DNA of 64,000 nt from Nocardioides terrigena (GTDB lineage: Bacteria; Actinomycetota; Actinomycetes; Propionibacteriales; Nocardioidaceae). Positions 39,295 through 48,052 of this stretch are shown here, in pieces (within the stretch, counting starts at the first letter, position 1; each line of letters begins with the position of its first letter). The translations under genes were made by a program, and so were the position numbers. The DNA is taken from the NCBI RefSeq assembly GCF_003047265.1, contig NZ_PZYY01000003.1, forward strand, positions 248,001 to 312,000. The letters are read 5' to 3'. A model generated the notes under the pieces. That model made no database searches, had not been told where the DNA came from, and saw only the letters and a list, made by a program, of their open reading frames with translations.

Positions 39295-40045
39295 CGCCCA
39301 CGGCGACGCACCCCTCGAGGTCGTCGTCGTGCTCGACGCGCGGCTCGAGACCGGCCTCCCGCATCGCCTTCGTGGTCAGGATGGCCTGGGCCGCGCTGGT
39401 CTCGACCAGCAGCACTCCCCCGGGCGCCAGCCAGTCCGGCGCGCCGGCGGCGATCCTCCGGTGCAGGTCCACGCCGTCGGGGCCGCCGTCCAGCGCGGCG
39501 GTCGGCTCGTGGTCGCGTGCCTCGGGCGGCATCAGGGCGATCCGGTCGGTGGGCACGTACGGCGCGTTGGCCACCAGCACGTCGACGCGCCCGCGCAGGA
39601 CGCCCGGGAGGGCGTCGTACAGGTCGGAGAGGTGGACGTGCCCGTGCGGCACGTTGCGTCGCGCGCAGCCGAGCGCCACCGGGTCCACGTCGCTGGCGTG
39701 GACCTCACCGGCCGCGACGACGGCCGCGACCGGGGCGACGCCGCAGCACAGCTCGAGGAGGACGCTCCGGGGACGGGCGTACGACGCGGCGACGCGCGCC
39801 AGCAGCTCGGTGCGGCGGCGCGGCACGAAGACCCCCGGCGCGACGACCAGCCGCCGGCCGGCGAACTCGACCCAGCCGAGGACCGTCTCCAAGGGCTCAC
39901 CGGCGACGCGCCGGAGGACCAGGGCCTCGAGCTGCTCCCCGGTGGCTCCCGTGCGGACAAGCAGCCGGGCCTCGTCCTCGGCGAAGACGCACCCGGCCCC
40001 CCGCAGCCGGTCGACGAGGTCCGACGGGACCGCGGGAACGCTCAG
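39272..40045 (-). CDS. HemK-like N5-glutamine methyltransferase (non-canonical start)
   Basis: This class I methyltransferase of about 257 residues resembles PrmC/HemK but has NAPY (in VLVANAPYVPTDR) in place of NPPY. The SAM motif is LELCCGVAPVAAVVAAG. It may methylate a release factor or another protein. No ATG, GTG or TTG in frame lies near the expected N-terminus. A CTG at 40045, seven bases past the upstream stop, is the nearest candidate. The other options are a GTG at 40192 or an ATG at 40246, both deep inside the phosphatase gene. Confidence 0.78.
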   Translation of the reverse strand: MSVPAVPSDLVDRLRGAGCVFAEDEARLLVRTGATGEQLEALVLRRVAGEPLETVLGWVEFAGRRLVVAPGVFVPRRRTELLARVAASYARPRSVLLELCCGVAPVAAVVAAGEVHASDVDPVALGCARRNVPHGHVHLSDLYDALPGVLRGRVDVLVANAPYVPTDRIALMPPEARDHEPTAALDGGPDGVDLHRRIAAGAPDWLAPGGVLLVETSAAQAILTTKAMREAGLEPRVEHDDDLEGCVAVGVRPGEPG

Positions 40046-40052
40046 CGGTCGC

Positions 40053-40592
40053 TCACTCGGCGCGGCCGACGTGGAACGCGACCACCGAGGCGGACGCCAT
40101 GTCCAGCTCGACCCATGCCCCGTCGTACTCCAGGACGGTGAGCGCCGAGGTCGGGTAGCCGCCGGCCATCGCGGCGCCCGCGTCGGAATCACCTGCGCCG
40201 TCGTCGAGGAGCTGGGCGAGGTAGGCCATCGTCGGGTTGTGGCCAATGACGATCACGGCCGTCGCGTGCGGCGGGACCTCGCGGATCAGGTCCAGCGCGG
40301 CCTCGGGGCCCGCGGCGTACAGGCCGGTGTCGTAGTCGGGCTCGGACTCCCAGCCGGCCGCTCCGGCGACCGCCTCCCAGGTCTCGCGGGTGCGCACCGA
40401 GGTCGAGACCAAGGCGTGGTCGGGCACGAAGCCGAGGGCGGCCAGCCACCGTCCGGCGGCCGCGGCGTCGTCGCGTCCCCGGGGCTCGAGGGTGCGTCCC
40501 TGGTCGGACTCACCCCAGGACTCGGCCTTGGCGTGGCGCATGACCACCAGCCTGCGGGCGGGTGTCGTGGGGGTTGGCTGCGTCTCGTGCAC
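40053..40592 (-). CDS. SixA-type phosphohistidine phosphatase
   Basis: This 179-residue protein is a small histidine phosphatase: RHAKAESWG (residues 19-27) has the catalytic His, and a second His sits in VIGHNPTMAYLA. SixA-type enzymes remove phosphate from histidine on phosphotransfer proteins. The GTG at 40592 is the first start; a later start nearer RHAK is possible. It is divergent from cphB and overlaps no gene. Confidence 0.88.
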   Translation of the reverse strand: MHETQPTPTTPARRLVVMRHAKAESWGESDQGRTLEPRGRDDAAAAGRWLAALGFVPDHALVSTSVRTRETWEAVAGAAGWESEPDYDTGLYAAGPEAALDLIREVPPHATAVIVIGHNPTMAYLAQLLDDGAGDSDAGAAMAGGYPTSALTVLEYDGAWVELDMASASVVAFHVGRAE

Positions 40593-40625
40593 GGGGTCAC
40601 TGTGGCAGCCGATAGCCTGCCTGTC

Positions 40626-41618
40626 ATGCCCTCAGGACCCCTCATGATCATCGGCGGCGCCGAGGACAAGCTGCGCAAGCGCACGATCCTCAAGGAGTTC
40701 GTCGTCGCCAGTGGCGGCCACGACGCCCGCATCGTCGTCATCCCCACCGCCTCGTCCCTCGGCCCCGAGATCGTCGAGGTCTACGAGGCGCTCTTCACCA
40801 AGCTCGGCGCCGGGGAGGTGCGGGCCGCCCGGCCCGAGAGCCGCGAGGACGCGCACGACCCCGACCTGGTGGCCGCTATCGACGGTGCGACCGGCATCTT
40901 CATGACCGGTGGCAACCAGCTCAAGCTGTCCGGCGTCGTCTGCGGGACGCCCTTCGGCGACGCGATCGTCGCGGCCCACGAGCGGGGTGCGGTCGTCGCC
41001 GGCACCTCGGCGGGCGCGAGCATCCAGTCGTCGCACATGGTCGCCTTCGGCTCGGGCGGGGCCACCCCCAAGCAGCGGATGACCCAGGTCGCCGCCGGCC
41101 TGGGGCTCGTCGGCTCCACGGTGATCGACCAGCACTTCGACCAGCGCAACCGCTACGGGCGGCTGCTGATGATCGTGGCGCAGAGCCCGCAGCTGCTCGG
41201 CATCGGCGTCGACGAGGACACGGCGGCGATCGTGGAGGTCGTCGACGGGCACGAGGTGCTCCGCGTGGCCGGCAAGGGCGCGGTCACGATCCTCGACCCG
41301 GCCAAGATGGTGTCCAACGCGCACGAGGCCCGGCGTTCGGCCCCCCTGCTCGCCAGCGGCCTCACGCTGCACGTCCTGCCGGCCGGGTCGGCGTACGACC
41401 TCACGGTCCGCGCCCTCGTCCCCCGCGAGCCGGTGGTCGACGCCAGCGAGGCCGAGGAGATCGCCGAGGCCGGGCGCGACCTGCGCCAGCTGGCCCGCGA
41501 CATCGCGGCCGGTGACGTCTCGCCGTCCAACCTGCGACGCCGCCTGACGCGTGCGCGCCGCGTCACGGCCACCCAAGCCCCCGCCACCGCCCCCGTCGAG
41601 ACCGGAGACCCTGCATGA
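40626..41618 (+). CDS. cphB: cyanophycinase
   Basis: This 330-residue serine exopeptidase (S51 family) breaks the polymer cyanophycin into beta-Asp-Arg dipeptides. The nucleophile Ser128 lies in VAGTSAGAS, MTGGNQLKL is the flanking motif, and DQHFDQRNRYGR carries the His. TAGCCT at 40613-40618 sits seven bases before the ATG (leaderless). The stop overlaps the start of cphA in ATGA, so degradation and synthesis are encoded in one operon. Confidence 0.96.
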   Translation: MPSGPLMIIGGAEDKLRKRTILKEFVVASGGHDARIVVIPTASSLGPEIVEVYEALFTKLGAGEVRAARPESREDAHDPDLVAAIDGATGIFMTGGNQLKLSGVVCGTPFGDAIVAAHERGAVVAGTSAGASIQSSHMVAFGSGGATPKQRMTQVAAGLGLVGSTVIDQHFDQRNRYGRLLMIVAQSPQLLGIGVDEDTAAIVEVVDGHEVLRVAGKGAVTILDPAKMVSNAHEARRSAPLLASGLTLHVLPAGSAYDLTVRALVPREPVVDASEAEEIAEAGRDLRQLARDIAAGDVSPSNLRRRLTRARRVTATQAPATAPVETGDPA

Positions 41619-44386
41619 GCGAGCGCCCTACGCCTGACCTGACGATCCTGGAGACCCGGGTCTACCGGGGAGCCAACGTCTGGTCGTACGACAAGTCGGT
41701 GCACCTGGTCGTGGACCTCGGCTCGCTGGAGGAGTTCCCGACCAACACGCTGCCCGGCTTCACCGACGAGCTCGTCGCGATGCTGCCCGGCCTGCGGGAG
41801 CACTCGTGCTCGCGAGGGCGGCGCGGCGGCTTCCTGGAGCGGCTGCAGGAGGGCACGTGGCTCGGCCACGTCGCCGAGCACGCGGCGCTCGCCCTGCAGC
41901 AGGTCGTCGGCCACGACATCCGGCGCGGCAAGACCCGCTCGGTCAAGGGGCACAAGGGCCGCTACAACATCATCTACGGGTACGTCGACGAGCAGGTCGG
42001 CCTCGAGGCCGGCAAGCTCGCCGTGCGCCTCGTCAACCACCTCGTGCAGGGTGACCCCGACTTCGACTGGGAGACCGAGCGCGACTCCTTCATCCGCCGC
42101 GCGGAGCGGACCGCCTTCGGCCCCTCCACGCAGGCCATCGTCGACGAGGCCGTGTCCCGGGACATCCCGTGGATCCGGCTCAACCAGTACTCCCTGGTCC
42201 AGCTCGGCCAGGGCGTCCACGCCAAGCGCATCCGGGCGACCATGACCAGCGAGACCAGCTCGATCGCGGTCGACATCGCGTCCGACAAGGACCTCACCAC
42301 CAAGCTCCTCGGCGCGGCCGGGTTGCCCGTCCCGAAGCAGGAGTCCGTCCGCAGCGCCGACGGTGCCGTCGCCGCGGCCCGGCGCATCGGCTACCCCGTG
42401 GTCGTCAAGCCTCTCGACGGCAACCACGGCCGCGGTGTCTGCCTGGACCTGCAGGACGAGGACGACGTCCGCGGCGCCTTCGAGATCGCCCGCGAGCAGT
42501 CGCGTCGCGGGGTCGTGATCGTGGAGTCCCACGTCGTGGGCAAGGACTACCGCTGCCTGATCATCGACGGCCGGATGGTCGCCATCGCCGAGCGCGTGCC
42601 GGCGTCGGTGACCGGCGACGGCACGTCCACCGTCGAGCAGCTCGTCGACCTCACCAACGCCGACCCGCGCCGCGGCGTCGGGCACGAGAAGGTCCTCACC
42701 CGCATCAAGGTCGACGCCGGCGCCCTCGAGGTGCTGGCCGGCCAGGGACACTCCCTGGAGTCCGTCCCCGCCGAGGGCGAGATGATCAAGCTCGCGCTGA
42801 CCGGCAACATGTCCACCGGTGGCATCTCCATCGACCGCACCTTCGAGGCCCACCCGGAGAACGTCGAGATCGCCGAGGAGGCCGCCCGGATGGTCGGGCT
42901 CGACATCGCCGGCATCGACTTCATCTGCCCGGACATCACCGAGCCGGTGCGCGAGGCCGGCGGGGCGATCTGCGAGGTCAACGCGGCGCCCGGCTTCCGG
43001 ATGCACACCCACCCGACCATCGGCGAGCCGCAGTTCATCGCCAAGCCGGTCGTCGACATGCTCTTCCCGCCCGGCGCGACGTCGCGGATCCCGATCATCG
43101 CGGTGACCGGCACCAACGGGAAGACCACCACCAGCCGGATGATCAGCCACATCTTCAAGGGGATGGGCCGCAAGGTCGGCATGACCTCCACCGACGGCGT
43201 CGTGATCGACGAGCGCCTCGTCATCCGCGCCGACGCCAGCGGCCCCCGCTCGGCCCGGATGGTGCTCCAGAACCCCCGCGTGGACACGGCCGTCTTCGAG
43301 GTCGCCCGCGGCGGCATCCTGCGCGAGGGCCTCGGCTACGAGCGAAACGACGTCGCGGTGGTCCTCAACGTGCAGCCCGACCACCTCGGCCTGCGCGGCA
43401 TCGACACCGTCGAGCAGCTCGCCGACGTCAAGGCGGTCATCGTCGAGGCGGTCCCGCGCGACGGCCACGCGGTCCTCAACGCCGACGACCCGCTGGTGCG
43501 CCAGATGCGGCGCCGCTGCTCGGGGCAGGTCGTGTGGTTCTCGATGGAGGAGCCGGGCTCCGAGGCACGCGACATGATCGACGCGCACTGCCGCCGGGGC
43601 GGCAAGGCGCTGGTCCTCGACCCCTCCGAGCGCGGCGAGATGATCGTCGTACGCCACGGACGTCGGGAGATGCAGCTCGCCTGGACCCACCTGCTGCCCG
43701 CGACCTTCAGCGGGCGGGCCCGGATGAACGTCCAGAACGCGCTCGCCGCGGCCGCCGCGGCGTTCGCCGCCGGTGCGCCCCTGCACGACATCCGGCAGGG
43801 CCTGCGGAGCTTCTCGACCAACTACTACCTCTCCCCCGGCCGCCTCAACGAGGTCGAGGTCAACGGCGTCAACGTCATCGTCGACTACTGCCACAACGCG
43901 CCCGGCATGAAGATGCTCGGCGACTTCGTCGACCGGGTCGGCGACTCCCTGGAGGGGTCGCACGACCTGGCCCGTCCCTCGCGGATCGGCATCATCGCCA
44001 CCGCCGGCGACCGGCGCGACGAGGACATGCGCGAGCTCGGGCAGATCGCGGCCCAGCACTTCGACGTGTGCATCGTCCGCGAGGACGTGTCCCTCCGGGG
44101 CCGCGAGCGCGGTGACGTCGCGGGACTCGTGCTCGAAGGCGTGCGGCAGGCGATGGCCGAGGGCTCCCGCTGCAAGCAGGCCGAGGAGGTGCTCGACGAG
44201 ATCTCGGCGGTCCGGCACGCCCTCGGCCGCGCCAACAAGGGCGACCTGGTCGTCGTCTGCGTGGACAAGCACGCCGAGGTGATGACCGAGCTCGAGAACT
44301 GGTCCTCGCAGGCCCAGGCCGGCGCCGGCGCGTCGTCCGACACCCCCGCCGCTGACCCGGACTACTCGGCGCCCGCGGAGTCCTGA
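41615..44386 (+). CDS. cphA: cyanophycin synthetase
   Basis: This 923-residue enzyme builds a polyaspartate backbone with arginine side chains. An N-terminal domain (LETRVYRGANVWSYDKSVHL) is followed by an ATP-grasp domain with VVVKPLDGNHGRG (about 263-275) that adds Asp. A Mur ligase-like domain with P-loop GTNGKTTT at about 498-505 and DHLGLRGIDTVEQLADVK adds Arg. The start overlaps cphB by four bases. The tail is Ala/Ser/Pro-rich. A cupin gene follows directly. Confidence 0.97.
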   Translation: MSERPTPDLTILETRVYRGANVWSYDKSVHLVVDLGSLEEFPTNTLPGFTDELVAMLPGLREHSCSRGRRGGFLERLQEGTWLGHVAEHAALALQQVVGHDIRRGKTRSVKGHKGRYNIIYGYVDEQVGLEAGKLAVRLVNHLVQGDPDFDWETERDSFIRRAERTAFGPSTQAIVDEAVSRDIPWIRLNQYSLVQLGQGVHAKRIRATMTSETSSIAVDIASDKDLTTKLLGAAGLPVPKQESVRSADGAVAAARRIGYPVVVKPLDGNHGRGVCLDLQDEDDVRGAFEIAREQSRRGVVIVESHVVGKDYRCLIIDGRMVAIAERVPASVTGDGTSTVEQLVDLTNADPRRGVGHEKVLTRIKVDAGALEVLAGQGHSLESVPAEGEMIKLALTGNMSTGGISIDRTFEAHPENVEIAEEAARMVGLDIAGIDFICPDITEPVREAGGAICEVNAAPGFRMHTHPTIGEPQFIAKPVVDMLFPPGATSRIPIIAVTGTNGKTTTSRMISHIFKGMGRKVGMTSTDGVVIDERLVIRADASGPRSARMVLQNPRVDTAVFEVARGGILREGLGYERNDVAVVLNVQPDHLGLRGIDTVEQLADVKAVIVEAVPRDGHAVLNADDPLVRQMRRRCSGQVVWFSMEEPGSEARDMIDAHCRRGGKALVLDPSERGEMIVVRHGRREMQLAWTHLLPATFSGRARMNVQNALAAAAAAFAAGAPLHDIRQGLRSFSTNYYLSPGRLNEVEVNGVNVIVDYCHNAPGMKMLGDFVDRVGDSLEGSHDLARPSRIGIIATAGDRRDEDMRELGQIAAQHFDVCIVREDVSLRGRERGDVAGLVLEGVRQAMAEGSRCKQAEEVLDEISAVRHALGRANKGDLVVVCVDKHAEVMTELENWSSQAQAGAGASSDTPAADPDYSAPAES

Positions 44387-44752
44387 GTGCGGATCCTGTC
44401 GCTGGCCGACCTGCCCCACCGGTCGATCGATGCGCACGGGAGCCGGGGCTTCTCGGTGGGGGCGTTCGGCATCAGCGCCGACGCCCACCTGGTCGCGGTC
44501 ACCCTCGCTCCGGGCGGGGTGATCGGTCCACACCCGGCCAACGGTCGCCAGCTGCTCGTCGTGCTGTCCGGTGAGGCCGAGGTCGCGGGTGCCGAGGGAT
44601 CCGTACGACGCCTCACGGCCGGCGACGCCGCCGTCTGGGAGCCCGGTGAGGTCCACGAGACACGCTCCCCGACGGGGATGCTGGGCATGATCGTCGAGGG
44701 CGACCTCGACATCGGGGCGCCCGGCGAGCAGGTCGACCCCGGGGACGTCTGA
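44387..44752 (+). CDS. small cupin-domain protein
   Basis: This 121-residue single-domain cupin (beta-barrel) has HPANGRQLLVVLSGEAEVAG and AAVWEPGEVHETRSP, with His residues that could bind a metal. The GTG start directly follows the cphA stop, so it is the third gene of the cyanophycin operon. A role in sensing or processing the dipeptide is conceivable but there is no direct sign of it. Confidence 0.86.
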   Translation: MRILSLADLPHRSIDAHGSRGFSVGAFGISADAHLVAVTLAPGGVIGPHPANGRQLLVVLSGEAEVAGAEGSVRRLTAGDAAVWEPGEVHETRSPTGMLGMIVEGDLDIGAPGEQVDPGDV

Positions 44753-44822
44753 GCCTGCGCCGGACGGGGCGGGTGAGTGGCTAGGCTGCTGGCGACCGCA
44801 CCCCGTACCCCGAGGAGCACCC

Positions 44823-45305
44823 GTGGGCTCGTCCAGGCCACCCGCTGCCGATGTCGACCTGGTCGACAGCTACGCCCGCCAGGTGGGCGGGGAGGTGGAG
44901 GTCGTGCTGGCCTCCCCCGGTCCCGAGATCGCGGACGTAGCCACGATCGTGCTGCGGCGGCGCGAGGCGTCCTTCCGGGGCACCCTCGGCCTGCTCGACG
45001 GGGACGGCGACGGTGGCCGGCGCGGCGTCGTACGGTTCGGTCGCTCGGCCCTGACCGACGGCCAGTACGTCGTGCTGCTCGCAGACGGTGCCGAGGAGCG
45101 ACCCCTCGGGTGCCGGCTCCTCGTGCAGGGCGCGCGACCGTTGGTCCTGCTGTGGGGCGCCGAGGCCTCGAAGTCACGGCTCCCGGTGCCGCACGAGCGG
45201 CCGCAGGCGGGTCGGACTCCCGTCCAGCGGGCTCGTTCCCTCGCGGGTCGGACGAAGCGAGCCGTCAGCCGACGCGTGCGGAGCCTGCCCCGACGAGGTC
45301 GCTGA
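44823..45305 (+). CDS. hypothetical protein with basic C-terminal tail
   Basis: This 160-residue protein has a beta-rich, acidic first part (residues 1-110; DADLVDSY-like start) and a strongly basic end (RSLAGRTKRAVSRRVRSLPRRGR in short blocks). I do not recognise it. TAGGCT at 44782-44787 with GAGGAG nine bases before the GTG suggests a normal leadered transcript of about 30 nt. The last 41 bp overlap the 3' end of the convergent methyltransferase gene. Confidence 0.72.
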   Translation: MGSSRPPAADVDLVDSYARQVGGEVEVVLASPGPEIADVATIVLRRREASFRGTLGLLDGDGDGGRRGVVRFGRSALTDGQYVVLLADGAEERPLGCRLLVQGARPLVLLWGAEASKSRLPVPHERPQAGRTPVQRARSLAGRTKRAVSRRVRSLPRRGR

Positions 45306-46020
45306 ACGCCTCGCGGACGTCCGCGTCGTCACCCGGTCGCGACGACCCACGCAGGTCGGCCAGCCGGAGCCAGCCGGGGCTCGCCAGCAGCACCTCGGGG
45401 TCGAGCGCGCGGGTGCGCTCCAGCACGGCGTCGGGCACCGGCTGCGGATCGGGGCGCACGGCCTCGGTCGCGACCCACTCGTCGTACCCCTCGAGGACCC
45501 CGTCGCGACGGGCGTCCGGGAAGAGCACCACGACGGTCCCGGTGGGGTGGGTGTCCACGTCGAGAACCAGCAGGTCCGGACGGAGCTGTCGCAGGGCGTC
45601 GGCGACCTTGTAGACGTCCCCCGTCCAGCCGAGGGTGGTGCGCTGGCGGTTTGCCATCTCCACCGTCCGCGGGAGCATGTCGTCGATGACGACGACGCTC
45701 GTCGGGAGGGTGAAGCGCTCGATCGCGAGGAAGTCGCGCATCGCGTACTCCGCCAGGTGCATGCCGTCGACGAACGCCAGGTCCACCACCGGGACCGGGA
45801 GGTGGGCGAGCGGACGTCGCCGGGCGAAGAACTCGTCGCTCGTGGTGCGGGCCAGGTGGACGTCGGCCTGCAGCTCCGAGACCACCCGGAACTCCGGGTC
45901 GACGCCGATGCTCGGCACCCGGGTGAGGGCCATGCTCGCACCGCGGTTGACGCCGGTCTCGAGGTAGGTCCTCGGCTCGATCGTCTCGTGCAGGCTGCGG
46001 AGCAGCTGGTGTCGGTTCAC
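45265..46020 (-). CDS. class I SAM-dependent methyltransferase
   Basis: This 251-residue protein has YLETGVNRGASM as the SAM motif I (about residues 19-30), IGVDPEF as motif II, and VDLAFVDGMHLAEYAMRDF, which is typical of methyltransferases acting on glycans or hydroxylated substrates. The substrate is unknown. AGGAGG lies five bases before the GTG at 46020, and a leftward TAGCGT -10 sits about 40 bp upstream. It is convergent with the gene at 44823, overlapping it by 41 bp. Confidence 0.87.
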   Translation of the reverse strand: MNRHQLLRSLHETIEPRTYLETGVNRGASMALTRVPSIGVDPEFRVVSELQADVHLARTTSDEFFARRRPLAHLPVPVVDLAFVDGMHLAEYAMRDFLAIERFTLPTSVVVIDDMLPRTVEMANRQRTTLGWTGDVYKVADALRQLRPDLLVLDVDTHPTGTVVVLFPDARRDGVLEGYDEWVATEAVRPDPQPVPDAVLERTRALDPEVLLASPGWLRLADLRGSSRPGDDADVREAFSDLVGAGSARVG

Positions 46021-46349
46021 AGGTCCTCCTGGGCGGAGATCGGGGCGCGCGCCACGCTACCGCGTGCCGTCCCGTTGCTCGTCGAGCGACATCGAGACCT
46101 TCCCTTTCAGTGGTGGAAGTGCGAGCGCAGACCGTGCGTTCGGTGGTTGAGGTGCGAGCGCAGACCGTGCGTTCGGTGGTTGAGGTGCGAGCGCAGACCG
46201 TGCGTTCGGTGGTTGAGGTGCGAGCGCAGCGAGCCTCGAAACCACGCCACCCGCCGGCGCGTGAAAGTCGTCGAAAGTCGTGTCCACCATCCGGTCAGCA
46301 CCGGTCCTCACGGGGTCGAAATGTCGGTGCTCCCTGATTGGCTGGAGCC
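46021..46349. other. 329-bp intergenic region with promoter and repeats
   Basis: The left end holds the SD (AGGAGG) and -10 of the methyltransferase. From 46112 to 46245 lies a tandem repeat described separately. The right end has a direct repeat of GAAAGTCGT and a CACCG/CGGTG dyad before the ATG of the HNH gene, with GGAG five bases upstream. No protein or RNA gene is otherwise supported. Confidence 0.6.
46112..46245. repeat. 33-bp tandem repeats ending in a palindromic element
   Basis: Units starting with GGTGGTTGAGGTGCGAGCGC repeat at 46142, 46175 and 46208 (period 33). A shorter 30-bp first copy is at 46112. The last copy ends in a different tail that folds back: GTGGTT pairs with AACCAC and GAGG with CCTC. 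Because 33 is a multiple of three, both strands stay open through the array, but no start or SD supports a gene. The full palindrome resembles repeats common in Nocardioides genomes, often near DUF222/HNH genes. Confidence 0.88.
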
Positions 46350-47846
46350 ATGACCTCGACCACCGCACCCGCTCTGCCGGACACCCCGGCCGAGCTGTTG
46401 CGTGCGGTGAAGGACTCGCGCGACCGGGCCGCAGCCGAGGACGTCGAGATGATGCGCCTCGCGGTCCACTGGGCCGACCTCCACATCGCGGACCCCGAGT
46501 TCGCCGAGGCATGCTTCACCTCCCCCAAGACGTTCGCCGGCGAAGGGTCCCCGTCCATTGACGAGTTCTGTGTGCCGGAGTTCGCGACCATGCTCGGCCG
46601 GACCAACGACTCCGCGGGGCGGTTCCTCACCGACTGCGTCGAGGTCGCCTACCGCCTCCCCAGGCTCTGGGGTGCGGTCCTGTCCGGGCTGGTCGCCGGG
46701 TGGCGGGCGCGGATCATCGCCCAGACCACCCTCGCCCTGTCCCTCGAGGCCGCGACGCACGTGGATGAGCAGGTCTTCTGGTGCGCCTCCCGTCTCACCC
46801 CGTCGCAGCTGCGCCGGGTGGTCGACGAGGCCCGGGTGCGGTTCATGCCCGACGCCGTGCAGAAGTCCCTGGACGACTCGGCGGACAAGCGGCACGTCAC
46901 CTTCGACACCGAGCAGGCGTCGTTCGACGGGACCATGCACCTCGAGGCCGACCTGGAGATCCCCGACGCCCTCGCACTCGCCGAAGCGGTCGCGTCGGGT
47001 GCGGAGCACCTCGCGAAGCTCGGGTCCACCGACACCGCCGACGGCCGCCGCGCCACCGCCCTCGGTGACCTGGCCCGTCACCAGCTCACCATCGGCTTCG
47101 ACGACCCGGACCACATCGGCGACACCACTGACCACGACACCGGCGCTGACGCGTCGCTGGTTTGGCAGGGCCCCCTGGGGAACGTCCCGAGACCGCGGTC
47201 GTCTGGGGCGTCGCGCAAGACCACGAAGCCCGTGACCCAGATCCACCTCTACGCCCACCTGTCCGCGGACGCGATCACCCACTTCGACCACCCGGACGCG
47301 CCGGATGAGGCGCTGTGTGGGCGGATCGAGCAGGGCGGCCAACGGCTGCTGTCCGTGGACCAGATCCGCGGCTGGTGCGGACGACCCGATGTGCAGGTGG
47401 TCGTCACGAAGGTCATCGACCTCCGGGAGCGGTTGGAGTGCACCGGTTACCGGCCGACCCCGGAGATGCGGGAGCACGTCATCGTCCGCGACGGGACGTG
47501 TGTGTTCCCGTGGTGCGGCCGCAACGCCAGGCACTGCGACCTCGACCACGTCATCCCGTACAACCACGACCATCCCGAGGACGGTGGTCCGACGGCGACC
47601 GACAACCTCGCGCCGTTGTGCAGGCGGCATCACCGGTTGAAGACGCGAGGCAGGTGGCGGTACGAGATGACCGAACCGGGTGTGTTCATCTGGACCAGTC
47701 CGCTCGGCAACACCTACCTCCGTGACCACACCGGCAGCCGGCCCATCGGCCGGGCCTGGCCCGAGACCGGGATCCCGTCCCCTCGCGACCGCATCGACGC
47801 TCCGGATCCGGACGACCGTCCGGACTCACACCCGCCCGACCACTGA
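46350..47846 (+). CDS. HNH endonuclease with DUF222 (13E12-type)
   Basis: This 498-residue protein has an N-terminal DUF222 domain (about residues 30-330) and a C-terminal HNH nuclease: CVFPWCG (about 383), HCDLDHVIPYNH, and LCRRHHRLKTRGRW. It matches the actinobacterial family related to the REP13E12 repeats. These genes are often multicopy and associated with mobile or repetitive DNA, although no ends of an element are seen. The upstream 33-bp repeat array may belong to it. GGAG precedes the ATG. Confidence 0.93.
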   Translation: MTSTTAPALPDTPAELLRAVKDSRDRAAAEDVEMMRLAVHWADLHIADPEFAEACFTSPKTFAGEGSPSIDEFCVPEFATMLGRTNDSAGRFLTDCVEVAYRLPRLWGAVLSGLVAGWRARIIAQTTLALSLEAATHVDEQVFWCASRLTPSQLRRVVDEARVRFMPDAVQKSLDDSADKRHVTFDTEQASFDGTMHLEADLEIPDALALAEAVASGAEHLAKLGSTDTADGRRATALGDLARHQLTIGFDDPDHIGDTTDHDTGADASLVWQGPLGNVPRPRSSGASRKTTKPVTQIHLYAHLSADAITHFDHPDAPDEALCGRIEQGGQRLLSVDQIRGWCGRPDVQVVVTKVIDLRERLECTGYRPTPEMREHVIVRDGTCVFPWCGRNARHCDLDHVIPYNHDHPEDGGPTATDNLAPLCRRHHRLKTRGRWRYEMTEPGVFIWTSPLGNTYLRDHTGSRPIGRAWPETGIPSPRDRIDAPDPDDRPDSHPPDH

Positions 47847-48052
47847 CCACCACGCCTCGGACCCCGCCTCAGCGACACCCGGCGGGGCCACAGGCACGTC
47901 CCGGACAGGTCCCCCGACCCGCCGCACGTCACGCGGTGGGTGCAGGAAGACCCACCAGGGCACGTCAGCCGGGACGAGTGTGCGCAACAGCACCGGAACC
48001 GAGCCGCGACTGGTGCTTCCACGCACCCTCGCGACCGGACGACGCGTGAGGG

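Noticed and set aside
41153-44656. Very long minus-strand open frame opposite cphA.
   Set aside because: It mirrors the codon structure of cphA, has low-complexity Arg/Gly/Val/Asp composition and no domain, and cphA has full conserved motifs.
46110-46337. A 75-codon frame through the 33-bp repeats, encoding an 11-residue repeat on both strands.
   Set aside because: It exists only because the repeat length is a multiple of three. There is no SD or -10 before it, and the encoded peptide has no family resemblance.
46350-47846. HNH gene and repeats as part of an insertion sequence or prophage.
   Set aside because: No terminal inverted repeats, target duplication, integrase or transposase was seen, and base composition matches the surroundings.
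47847-48052. A gene in the 206-bp gap between the HNH and Mur ligase genes.
   Set aside because: Open frames exist on both strands, but none has a start signal or a recognisable product; in GC-rich DNA such frames are expected by chance.
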